DNA of 14,064 bases from an uncultured Prevotellaceae bacterium (GTDB lineage Bacteria > Bacteroidota > Bacteroidia > Bacteroidales > Muribaculaceae): NCBI GenBank assembly GCA_937892085.1, contig CALAVD010000025.1:1-14064 (forward strand), given 5' to 3'. The notes under the pieces were generated by a model, which searched no databases, was not told the DNA's origin, and worked only from the letters and a program-made list of their open reading frames with translations. Below are positions 7,987 through 14,064 of this stretch, piece by piece; positions within the stretch are counted from its first letter, which is position 1, and each line of letters opens with the position of its first letter. Made by a program: the position numbers and the translations under genes.

Positions 7987-8907
7987 ATGAAAAAGTTTTT
8001 ATTTTTAGCATTGGCAGCCCTTTTGCTGGGCGCCACAGTAACAAGCTGTAAAGGCAAAACACAATCAGATAAGGCTACCGACTCTATCGCCGAGCTGATG
8101 GGTAAAATGGAAGGTACCCAACTGAAGATGCGTTTCCAGGAGAATCCTGCCATGGAAGAGCAAATAGATAAGGCTAAATTCTTGGAAGGAATGATGACTA
8201 TGATCAATATGGACACCACCAAGAACAGCAGGAGCTATATCGAAGGTTTGCAGGCTGGTATGCAACTCTATCAGCAGCTTTATCAACTTGAGACACAAGG
8301 TATTGCTGTTGACCGCAAAATGTTCTTGAATGAGTTCAAGAAAGCGGTTGAGAGCAAGGATTCTCTCGACATGGCTAAGGCGCAAACCGAAGTTCAAGGC
8401 ATGCAGGCTAAGGTGACCGAAATGAAAGATAGAGTAATGAAGGTGAAAGGTCAAGAGAACCTTGCTGCCGGCAAGAAGTACGTCGATGAGCTCTTGAAGA
8501 AAAACGAGGGCTATAAGAAAGCCAACTCGGGTGTTGTCTATAAGATGGTGGAAGCCGGTAAGGGCGAAGCGTTCACCGACACTACCGTCGTTGACGCTAA
8601 GATGGTTTTAAAAGACCTTAATGGCACTGTTCTTATGAACATGGGAACTCCACAACCATTGCCTATCGCTCAGCTGAAGATGCACCCCATCTTCTCTAAG
8701 CTCTATGACCTCATCAAGGGTATGAAACCTGGTGCTAAGGTTATAGCTGTAATTCCTGGCGACCAAATTCCTACCGAGATGATTGGTATCAGCCCCAACA
8801 TGACTTTAGTGTGCGAGCTCACTACCGTGGGAATCCACAAGGAAGAGCCCCGCTCGCCAGCGCAACTTCCTGGCCGCCCAGCACCTGCACCTGCACCCGC
8901 AAAATAA
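7987..8907 (+). CDS. FKBP-like lipoprotein with degenerate isomerase domain
   Basis: I start at the ATG at 7987 because MKKFLFLALAALLLG followed by TSC is a lipoprotein signal with the cysteine at residue 21; an upstream in-frame TTG (7942) would bury it. The product is 306 aa. Residues about 33-175 match the FKBP_N helical dimerisation domain. Residues about 181-283 align with the FKBP domain of the neighbouring genes (GVVYKMVEAGKG, GMKPGAKVIAVIPG, LTTVGI), yet the pocket residues are gone: the first tyrosine is M206, Phe-Asp is L215-M216, the Val-Ile..Trp segment is replaced, and the late tyrosine and phenylalanine are missing. It cannot be a normal isomerase; a chaperone or scaffold role is inference. 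The tail is rich in proline and alanine. It sits 27 bases before the next lipoprotein FKBP gene, so it is part of the same operon. Confidence 0.9.
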   Translation: MKKFLFLALAALLLGATVTSCKGKTQSDKATDSIAELMGKMEGTQLKMRFQENPAMEEQIDKAKFLEGMMTMINMDTTKNSRSYIEGLQAGMQLYQQLYQLETQGIAVDRKMFLNEFKKAVESKDSLDMAKAQTEVQGMQAKVTEMKDRVMKVKGQENLAAGKKYVDELLKKNEGYKKANSGVVYKMVEAGKGEAFTDTTVVDAKMVLKDLNGTVLMNMGTPQPLPIAQLKMHPIFSKLYDLIKGMKPGAKVIAVIPGDQIPTEMIGISPNMTLVCELTTVGIHKEEPRSPAQLPGRPAPAPAPAK

Positions 8908-8934
8908 CAAGCTAATCACACCAGATTTCGCATC

Positions 8935-9435
8935 ATGAAAAGATTTTTTCCTTTATTGGTAGTTGCTCTCGTGCTCAGTGTTGCAGCAAGCTGTAACAGC
9001 AACAAGGGCAATGACGGCGAGAAGGCCTCGGCCATCACTTCGATTGCTGACATCAACAAGCAGGAAGGAGAGAGGTACATAGCCGAGCAGATGAAAAACG
9101 ATACTGCCTACGTGCAGACCCCTTCGGGACTATGCTACAAGCTCTTGAGCGAGGGCGAGGGCGAGTTCTTCAACGAGAATGATGTGGTTGACGTGATTTA
9201 TACTGGCAAGCACATCGACGGCACAGAGTTTGACAGCTCTAAGGGCGAAACTGTGCAATTCCCCCTACAGAATGTGGTAGCAGGATTTCGTGAGGTAATC
9301 ACTCACATGAAACCTGGAGCTAAGGCTATTGCCATCATTCCCGGACATCTGGGCTATGGCGACCGTGGGCAAGGTCCTATCGGTCCTAACGAGACTTTAG
9401 TGTTTGAGCTCACCACAGTGGGACTTAACAAGTAA
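8935..9435 (+). CDS. FKBP-type peptidyl-prolyl isomerase lipoprotein, short form
   Basis: This 166-aa protein has a lipoprotein signal with cysteine 20 in VAASC and no acidic surface-export signal, so it is probably periplasmic and membrane-tethered. There is no FKBP_N domain; a linker of about 40 residues leads to the FKBP domain (about 62-165). Pocket residues are kept: Y89, F99-D100, F109, V114-V115, F118 in place of the FKBP12 tryptophan, Y141 and F157. It should be active. It contrasts with the gene just upstream, which has the dimerisation domain but a dead catalytic domain; the two could work as a pair, though that is inference. The gap to the next gene is 19 bases. Confidence 0.94.
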   Translation: MKRFFPLLVVALVLSVAASCNSNKGNDGEKASAITSIADINKQEGERYIAEQMKNDTAYVQTPSGLCYKLLSEGEGEFFNENDVVDVIYTGKHIDGTEFDSSKGETVQFPLQNVVAGFREVITHMKPGAKAIAIIPGHLGYGDRGQGPIGPNETLVFELTTVGLNK

Positions 9436-9454
9436 TTCTCAAAATCATTAAGTC

Positions 9455-10855
9455 ATGAAAAAGATATTTGTTTTTATTGCAGTGGCTGCATTCGTGAGCA
9501 GCTTTGCAATGGCGCAGGAGCCCGACCTGGAGCAGATCGCTAAAATGAGAACTGCCAAGGCCGACTCCACAAGCATGATGATGGGTAAGGTCTATGGCAC
9601 TCAGGCTGCCATGACGCATACCACTACCGAAGCGCGTAAAGAATACCTGAAGGCCTTCAGCGAGGCGATGAACATTGACCAGCAAGATGAGAACTATCGC
9701 GATGGTGCTAACGTTGCCGAGCAGTTCTATCGCAATGCCGAGGGCGTGAACCGCCAGATGGGCGTCAACATGAGCCGCAAGGTGTTTGCGCAAGCTTTCC
9801 TCACTCGTTACAACGACACCACTTCCACAACTTCTATCAACGATGAGATGCGTCAAATCAACAACGACGCTAAGCGTCTCATGGGTGAAATTGATGCGTT
9901 GAAAAAGGACAGTGCTGAGCTTCTCGCGCAGCCAGGCCTCCTCGGCATATTGACCGACTCGTTGAGCCAGAACATGGGCACCTTCTTTGGCGCTCAAATT
10001 CAGAACATGCATAAGCAGAAGAAACTCGGCGAATCGGCAACGTCACGCTTCATCGATGGCTTTAATAGTTCTCTCAGCATTGACGAGAGCAATAAGCCTG
10101 TCATCGACGGTAGATTGCTCGCCAGCGACTTCCGAAACATAGAGCAGGGCATCAAGCGACAGTTGAGCATGGGCCTCAACCGTGACGTCTTTGTCGCTGC
10201 TGTTGCCGAGGTGCTCAACGACCCCAAGGTGCCAACTGATGAGGAGTTTAAAGCTATAGATGCTAAAACTCAAGCTTATGTAAAAGAGACTCAGGCGTTT
10301 GCTCTTGAGAATAGCCCCGAGGCACTCACACAAAAGGGTCTCGGCAAGAAGTATCTCGAGAACCAGCTTGAGAAGGATCCAGAGTTCATTCAGGCTCCTT
10401 CGGGACTGGTCTATAAGATTGTAAAGCCAGGCACTGGCACGAAGTTCAAAGAGACCGACAAGATAAAGGTGATGTATAAAGGTACTCATGTCGATGGCTC
10501 CACTTTCGACGAGAGTAAAGAGCCTGTGACTTTCGCTCCTAATCAGGTGGTGCCTGGCTTCAAGGAGGCTCTGCTCATGATGAGTCCAGGTGCAAAGATG
10601 ACAGCCATTCTGCCCTACAACCTCGCTTACGGCTCTCGTGGCGCAGGACAGAGCATCAAGCCGTTTGAGACTCTCGTGTTTGAGATTGAGACTCTTGGCA
10701 TTGACGACAGCGCTCCAGCAGCCAAGCCCGCAAGTCAGGCGGCAGCCAAGCAGCCTGTCAAGGACGAGAAGGCAAGCAATGGCGCTTCGAAGGCAGCCAA
10801 GAAAACGTCATCTAAGAAGGCTACTGGCAAGAAGACCTCCAAGAAGCGCAAATAA
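9455..10855 (+). CDS. Secreted FKBP-type isomerase with duplicated N-terminal domain and lysine-rich tail
   Basis: This 466-aa protein has a cleavable signal peptide (MKKIFVFIAV to AMA, cut before Q21) and no lipobox. Two copies of the helical FKBP_N-like unit follow. Copy 1 has DSTSMMMGKVYGTQ (37-50) and MGVN (102-105); copy 2 has DSLSQNMGTFFGAQ (168-181) and MGLN (239-242). The FKBP domain at about 313-416 keeps Y341, F351-D352, F360, V365-V366, F369 (for tryptophan), Y392 and F409, so it should be active in the periplasm. Residues 420-466 are low-complexity, first A, P and K, then a stretch where 10 of the last 21 residues are lysine. Usual FkpA-like proteins are about 250 aa, so this is a much enlarged form. 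It is the last gene of the operon; a long hairpin follows 20 bases after the stop. Confidence 0.93.
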   Translation: MKKIFVFIAVAAFVSSFAMAQEPDLEQIAKMRTAKADSTSMMMGKVYGTQAAMTHTTTEARKEYLKAFSEAMNIDQQDENYRDGANVAEQFYRNAEGVNRQMGVNMSRKVFAQAFLTRYNDTTSTTSINDEMRQINNDAKRLMGEIDALKKDSAELLAQPGLLGILTDSLSQNMGTFFGAQIQNMHKQKKLGESATSRFIDGFNSSLSIDESNKPVIDGRLLASDFRNIEQGIKRQLSMGLNRDVFVAAVAEVLNDPKVPTDEEFKAIDAKTQAYVKETQAFALENSPEALTQKGLGKKYLENQLEKDPEFIQAPSGLVYKIVKPGTGTKFKETDKIKVMYKGTHVDGSTFDESKEPVTFAPNQVVPGFKEALLMMSPGAKMTAILPYNLAYGSRGAGQSIKPFETLVFEIETLGIDDSAPAAKPASQAAAKQPVKDEKASNGASKAAKKTSSKKATGKKTSKKRK

Positions 10856-10875
10856 CGCGCAGTAGTATTCCACAC

Positions 10876-10912
10876 AACAAGGACCTGGCACATCGAGCGT
10901 CAGGTCCTTGTT
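10876..10912 (+). terminator. Hairpin terminator of the FKBP operon
   Basis: AACAAGGACCTG (10876-10887) and CAGGTCCTTGTT (10901-10912) form a perfect 12-base stem with a 13-base loop. It begins 20 bases after the last FKBP stop. The arm ends in TT but no long T run follows, so termination is likely rather than certain; it could also protect the 3' end of the mRNA. Confidence 0.65.
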
Positions 10913-10943
10913 ATATGATGTAGTTTCGGTGGTAGGATGGGGC

Positions 10944-10973
10944 AAAAAAAATCCTCGGCTCACGCCGGGGATT
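10944..10973 (-). terminator. Intrinsic terminator on the minus strand
   Basis: On the minus strand AATCCCCGGC, loop GTGA, GCCGAGGATT makes a 10-pair stem with one G-U pair, followed directly by six more T. This is a textbook intrinsic terminator, usable only in the minus direction since no T run stands on the plus side. Confidence 0.8.
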
Positions 10974-11089
10974 GCTTAACTAATTAACCTTCTAATACCA
11001 TTAACATAAACCTTAAAACAAAAATGAAAAAGAAATTTCGTCTCACGACGATAAAGATTTTATAACCTTAAAAACTAATACCATGAAAA
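10944..11089 (-). ncRNA. Candidate small RNA of about 146 nt with its own promoter and terminator
   Basis: A Bacteroides-type promoter at 11128-11096 on the minus strand would start a transcript near 11089, and a strong intrinsic terminator ends it near 10944. In between there is no convincing reading frame. The RNA contains a small hairpin, TCGTC-GTGA-GACGA, in the middle (about 11038-11051), and ATGGTATTAG occurs twice, near its 5' end (complement of 11074-11083) and before the terminator (complement of 10992-11001). The rest is U-rich. Length and layout are those of a trans-acting small RNA, but I recognise no named family. The 5' end is estimated from promoter spacing only. Confidence 0.5.
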
Positions 11090-11095
11090 CTGATG

Positions 11096-11128
11096 CAAAT
11101 TTACACCCATTTCCGTTCTCTGTCCAAA
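11096..11128 (-). promoter_or_regulatory. Bacteroides-type promoter of the candidate small RNA
   Basis: Read on the minus strand: TTTG (11128-11125), 21 bases, then TAAATTTG (11103-11096). Both elements match the consensus and the spacing is in the usual range. No protein gene lies within the next 150 bases, which is what points to a small RNA. Confidence 0.6.
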
Positions 11129-11243
11129 TTTTTGAGCTGAAAACTGCATTTTTTGCCCTAAATTTAACACGATTTTATATTTCTAAATATATTTTCAGAA
11201 AAACAAATCATTTTTCTATTGCCTAAAGGATGCCCCTAAGTCG

Positions 11244-11771
11244 TTATTCTCGATTATAGTTGAAGGTTATCAGGTCAATAACTTTTCTTGTGGCATCTTT
11301 CACGCTCTCGCATTCGTAAAGCTTGGCAGAATTGTTAGTCAATTGGCAGAAAATCAGTGGATACCAGCATGGGGTGTGAAGGCTGCTCTCGGTCTCCTCG
11401 TCGTCGCCATGTTTCACATAAAACAGGTGAACGGTCTTCTGCAGTGAGTTGGCATACATGATCTCGGCTATGGTGCCTGGACACGCCGCATCGTCGAGAA
11501 CAAACACTGCATCGCTGCACTGCTCTATCATCTGTTTCTCACACATTATGATGTCTTCGGCTTTCATGCTTTCGGCCTCAAAATAGAATGGGCCAATGTA
11601 GAACACATTGTCGTTGATGCTCACGCCACTCATGTCATTAGGTTTGAGCAACGCTTGCACACTGCCTAAGATTTGCGCTCTATAGTCCTCGGCGGCAATC
11701 ATCTCATAATCTTCATCACGACAATCAAACCCGAAAGGTCCTCCGAAAAATAACTTGTACTGTGTGTCCAT
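11244..11771 (-). CDS. Nucleoside 2-deoxyribosyltransferase-like protein
   Basis: This 175-aa soluble protein has no signal peptide. It shows the pattern of the nucleoside 2-deoxyribosyltransferase fold: a first beta strand ending in GGPF (10-13), then FYIGPFYFEAESM at mid-protein, and the motif CSDAVFVLDD (85-94) followed by CPGTIAEIMYA (97-107). In the known enzymes the glutamate at the place of E103 is the nucleophile and acidic residues at the places of D87 or D93 assist, so the catalytic set looks present. Members swap or hydrolyse nucleobases on deoxyribose; relatives act on other nucleotides, and the substrate here cannot be read from the sequence. The gene stands alone with its own promoter after the yebC terminator. 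Fold call fairly good, exact activity open. Confidence 0.7.
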   Translation of the reverse strand: MDTQYKLFFGGPFGFDCRDEDYEMIAAEDYRAQILGSVQALLKPNDMSGVSINDNVFYIGPFYFEAESMKAEDIIMCEKQMIEQCSDAVFVLDDAACPGTIAEIMYANSLQKTVHLFYVKHGDDEETESSLHTPCWYPLIFCQLTNNSAKLYECESVKDATRKVIDLITFNYNRE

Positions 11772-11854
11772 AACTGCGTGTTTTGTTAAGGAATGTGTTA
11801 CGACTTGCTTTGATATTTATGGATAGAAATAGTTAGATTTTACTCTTGTAACTG

Positions 11855-11885
11855 CAAAGTTACAGGAAAAAAATTAAGAAACAAA
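11855..11885 (-). promoter_or_regulatory. Bacteroides-type promoter of the deoxyribosyltransferase-like gene
   Basis: On the minus strand TTTG (11885-11882) is followed after 19 bases by TAACTTTG (11862-11855). The expected start near 11848 leaves a leader of about 77 bases before the ATG at 11771. The TTTG lies inside the T run of the yebC terminator. Confidence 0.75.
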
Positions 11886-11914
11886 AAAAGGACGAGCCAT
11901 TTCTTGACTCGTCC
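11881..11914 (-). terminator. Intrinsic terminator of the pheT-cupin-yebC group
   Basis: On the minus strand GGACGAG (11914-11908) pairs perfectly with CTCGTCC (11896-11890), with a further pair inside after one mismatch, and a run of seven T follows (11889-11883). It starts about 30 bases after the yebC stop. Confidence 0.85.
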
Positions 11915-11945
11915 CAATAACTTTTTTACAAAAAAGTGGCAAGGA

Positions 11946-12671
11946 TTACTCGAGACCTGCCTCTTTCATGTTGGTGAACACGTTCTGCACGTCGTCGTCC
12001 TCTTCGAGCACCTCAAGGAGCTTGTCCATGTCGGCAGTCTGCTCCTCGTTGAGCTCTTTGTAGTCGGCTGGCTCATAAACGAATTCTGAGCTCTTGATTT
12101 CAAAACCGTTCTCCTCAAGATACTTCTGGATGTCGCCATTCGACTCAAAAGCTGCACTGATGATGATTTCTTCCTCGTCTTGCTCTATCTCCTCTGCGCC
12201 GAAGTCGATAAGCTCGAGCTCCAGATCCTCGAGGGTGATGCCGTCCTTAGGCTCTACGTGGAAGTAGGCCTTGTGGCTGAACATGAATGCCACGCTGCCC
12301 GAGTTTCCTAACGTGCCGCCCTTCTTGTTGAAGTAGCTGCGCAGGTTGGCAACGGTGCGTGTGGTGTTGTCGGTAGCGGTCTCCACGAGGATGGCGATGC
12401 CGTGAGGTCCGTATCCCTCGTAGATTACCTCCTTGTAGTCGCTGGCATCCTTGTCGCTGGCCTTCTTGATGGCGCGCTCCACGGTGTCCTTAGGCATGTT
12501 GGCAGCCTTGGCGTTGGCCATGAGGGCACGCAGACGCGAGTTGGCTGATGGGTCAGGACCACCGGCTTTCACAGCCATAGTGATTTCCTTACCAATCTTA
12601 GTAAACGTGCGGGACATGCTGCCCCAGCGTTTCAGTTTTCTTGCTTTGCGATATTCAAAAGCTCTTCCCAT
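11946..12671 (-). CDS. yebC: YebC/PmpR/TACO1 family protein
   Basis: This 241-aa protein has the typical start MGRAFEYRKARK, the conserved block GGPDPSANSRLR at about 37-48, NMPKDTVERAIKK and YEGYGPHGIAILVE, in the order and length of the family. The acidic C-terminal third is usual. Members were first described as DNA-binding regulators (PmpR, YebC). Work on mitochondrial TACO1 and bacterial homologues points to a role on the ribosome in relieving stalling at proline-rich stretches; which applies here is not visible. The gene lies 31 bases after the cupin gene and ends at a strong terminator, so it closes a group that begins with pheT or earlier. The ATG at 12671 gives the standard N-terminus. 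Confidence 0.96.
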   Translation of the reverse strand: MGRAFEYRKARKLKRWGSMSRTFTKIGKEITMAVKAGGPDPSANSRLRALMANAKAANMPKDTVERAIKKASDKDASDYKEVIYEGYGPHGIAILVETATDNTTRTVANLRSYFNKKGGTLGNSGSVAFMFSHKAYFHVEPKDGITLEDLELELIDFGAEEIEQDEEEIIISAAFESNGDIQKYLEENGFEIKSSEFVYEPADYKELNEEQTADMDKLLEVLEEDDDVQNVFTNMKEAGLE

Positions 12672-12702
12672 AAATAGAATTGTTATTTAGTTATTAATTT
12701 TC

Positions 12703-13038
12703 TCATTTGTGATGTGCAGGAACCACCGCCACAAACTTAAGGTCGCGGTCGCCGCGGTTGATGAGGCTGTGGCTGCGGCCCATAGGGCAGTAGTGCACTT
12801 GTCCAGGCAGCAGCTTCTCTTCGCCAGCATCGGTAATCACAGTGGCCTCACCCTCGAGGAAATACATGATTTCGCTATCGGTGTCGTGGCTGTGGTAGCC
12901 TATCGAGGACCCTGGCGCGAGTGTGCCAAGCATGATTTTGTTGTTCTCGTCAACAAATCGGTGCGACACATACTCACCCTCACCGCCCTTGAAATTAGCG
13001 GCGACGTTGAGTCCCAATTCTTTAAAGTCAATTATCAT
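12703..13038 (-). CDS. Small single-domain cupin protein
   Basis: This 111-aa protein is one conserved beta-barrel cupin. Motif 1 is complete (G43, H49, H51, E55, G63) and motif 2 as well (G79, P85, G87, H90, N94), so H49, H51, E55 and H90 should bind a metal. Such small cupins include sugar isomerases, dioxygenases and mere ligand binders, and nothing here chooses among them. The gene starts 82 bases after the pheT stop, across heptamer repeats, and ends 31 bases before yebC. It is probably read from the same mRNA as both. Confidence 0.9.
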   Translation of the reverse strand: MIIDFKELGLNVAANFKGGEGEYVSHRFVDENNKIMLGTLAPGSSIGYHSHDTDSEIMYFLEGEATVITDAGEEKLLPGQVHYCPMGRSHSLINRGDRDLKFVAVVPAHHK

Positions 13039-13043
13039 AGTTC

Positions 13044-13126
13044 AATAATGATTGTGCATTATGCATTGTGCGTTAATCAAGGCGCAGCCCAATTGTGCAT
13101 TATGCATTGTGCATTGTGCATTATCT
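13044..13126 (-). repeat. Heptamer repeat tract between pheT and the cupin gene
   Basis: On the plus strand the units are AATAATG, ATTGTGC, ATTATGC, ATTGTGC (13044-13071), a 20-base interruption, then ATTGTGC, ATTATGC, ATTGTGC, ATTGTGC, ATTATCT (13092-13126). The 21-base blocks 13051-13071 and 13092-13112 are identical. In pheT sense direction this reads as TGCACAA or TGCATAA units starting with the pheT stop codon itself (13123-13121). Copy number could vary between strains. Confidence 0.85.
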
Positions 13127-14064
13127 AAGTTTCGCTCCCACTTGCTTCTCGAGGTTGGCGATGATTTTGTTCATCACGGCATCGATTTGCTTGTCTTGAA
13201 GCGTCTTCACGTCGTCTTGCAGAGTGACGCTGATGGCGTAAGATTTCTTGCCTGCTTCCAGGTTCTTGCCCTCATACACGTCGAAGAGGTTCACGCCACG
13301 CAACAGGTGACGCTCGCTCTGCTCCACCACGCGCTTGATGTCGGCATAGGTGACATCGCCGTCAACGAGCAGCGCCAAGTCGCGGCGCACGGGCAGCGTC
13401 TTTGGCAGGTCGGCAAATTTGGTCTTAGCCTTTGCCGCCATCTTGCACACGGCATTCCAGTTAAGCTCGGCAAAATACACCACCTGAGTGCAATGTGTCT
13501 TCTTGTGCTGCTTGGCAGTGATGATGCCAAGCTCGGCAATGAGTTTGCCGCCACGGTTCTTATAGGCGATGCCCGGGGCAAACACGTCATTCTTGAATTC
13601 CTCGGCCACCAGGTCGCGCTCGGCGATGCCCAAGCGGCGGAAGATGTTCTCGACGGTGGCTTTCAAGTCATAGAAATTGAGCTTGCGTGCTTTGTCGTTC
13701 CAGCTGTCGCCGTGGTTCTCGCCAGTGAGCCAAATGCCCAGCGCGGTGTGCTCGCTATAAGGAGCGAGTGCAACCTCCTCGTTGCTGGCCTCAGGGTTGA
13801 AGTGATAGACGTTGCCAAACTCATACATCCTAAGGTTGGGGTTCTTGTGATTGATGTTGCGGGTAGCGGTCTCCAAGCCACCAAAGAGCAAGGTCTGGCG
13901 CATCAGGCACAGGTCGCTGCTCAGCGGGTTCATCACATGCACGCAGTTGGCCTCGGGATAGGTCTCACAGCCCTCATAGTAGCTCTGAGCGGTGAGCGAG
14001 TTGTTCATTATCTCATAGTAGCCTTGCGCGCTAAGCTGGTTGGAGATGAACTCCTGCATATCGT
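13121..14064 (-). CDS. pheT: Phenylalanine-tRNA ligase beta subunit, C-terminal part
   Basis: About 314 codons of the 3' end are present; the start lies beyond the right edge (the family has about 800 residues). The visible part begins in the catalytic-like core domain, with NPLSSDLCLMRQTLLFGGLE and the block YEFGNVYHF. It ends with the ferredoxin-fold anticodon-binding domain (PVRRDLALLVDGDVTYADI, then GKKSYAISVTLQD), which contacts tRNA-Phe in the alpha2-beta2 enzyme that charges it with phenylalanine. The C-terminus GAKLR and its stop are complete. The stop merges into heptamer repeats, and the cupin and yebC genes follow on the same strand. Confidence 0.97.
   Translation of the reverse strand, partial: DMQEFISNQLSAQGYYEIMNNSLTAQSYYEGCETYPEANCVHVMNPLSSDLCLMRQTLLFGGLETATRNINHKNPNLRMYEFGNVYHFNPEASNEEVALAPYSEHTALGIWLTGENHGDSWNDKARKLNFYDLKATVENIFRRLGIAERDLVAEEFKNDVFAPGIAYKNRGGKLIAELGIITAKQHKKTHCTQVVYFAELNWNAVCKMAAKAKTKFADLPKTLPVRRDLALLVDGDVTYADIKRVVEQSERHLLRGVNLFDVYEGKNLEAGKKSYAISVTLQDDVKTLQDKQIDAVMNKIIANLEKQVGAKLR

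Larger units (their letters stand above)
10856..11243. other. Intergenic region after the FKBP operon
   Basis: These 388 bases hold no gene of ordinary length. From left to right they contain the FKBP-operon hairpin (10876-10912), a minus-strand terminator (10944-10973), the body of a candidate small RNA, and its promoter (11096-11128). From 11129 to 11243 I see only AT-rich sequence; no terminator follows the deoxyribosyltransferase-like gene, so its transcript could run into the small-RNA unit. On the plus strand two leader-like stretches (AACCTTAAAA followed by ATGAAA) precede reading frames of 13 and 47 codons, discussed under rejected items. Confidence 0.6.

Noticed and set aside
11024..11226. 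Two short plus-strand frames, 11024-11065 (13 codons) and 11083-11226 (47 codons), each after a leader-like AACCTTAAAA stretch
   Set aside because: The starts look like Bacteroidota translation starts, but the products are short and unlike any protein I know, no plus-strand promoter is visible, and the same bases fit a minus-strand promoter and transcript better. They could be remnants of a lost gene.
13044..13126. CRISPR-like reading of the pheT-cupin repeats
   Set aside because: The unit is 7 bases and contiguous, with no spacers of constant length; this is a short tandem repeat.

Overview
The window looks like chromosomal DNA of a member of the Bacteroidales (Bacteroidota; a Prevotellaceae- or Muribaculaceae-like gut or host-associated organism is my guess, but the sequence does not settle the family). 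The reasons are three promoters of the Bacteroides type (TTTG, 18-21 bases, then TAnnTTTG), A-rich start regions without clear Shine-Dalgarno sequences, several short-signal lipoproteins, and protein families typical of the phylum. No tRNA, rRNA, CRISPR array, insertion sequence or phage gene is visible.

Left part (1-4183, all minus strand): transcription runs from an M23 peptidase gene (4183 to 3230), across 139 bases, into a tight group made of a 301-aa lipoprotein, a 142-aa exported protein and a large ABC ATPase that runs off the left edge. The ATPase has a TerB-like helical region and an FHA-like region in front of an ABCG-type nucleotide-binding domain. The lipoprotein and the exported protein have no function I can name. 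This group is the best candidate for an undescribed envelope system.

Middle (4511-10855, plus strand): clpB is divergent from the M23 gene and is followed by four genes for FKBP-type peptidyl-prolyl isomerases or their relatives: one cytoplasmic, two lipoproteins and one secreted. It is a folding-factor cluster that covers cytoplasm and periplasm. One member has lost every FKBP active-site residue. The last has a duplicated N-terminal domain and a lysine-rich tail. Codon use changes abruptly inside clpB near 5530, so either the gene is a recombinant or the contig is joined there.

Right part (10856-14064, minus strand): an apparently non-coding stretch holds a promoter-to-terminator unit that would give a small RNA of about 146 nt. 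Next is a nucleoside 2-deoxyribosyltransferase-like gene with its own promoter, and then a pheT (partial) - cupin - yebC group that ends in a strong terminator. Heptamer repeats with the unit TGCNNAA lie directly after the stop codons of pheT and of the first FKBP gene, each time in the sense direction of that gene.
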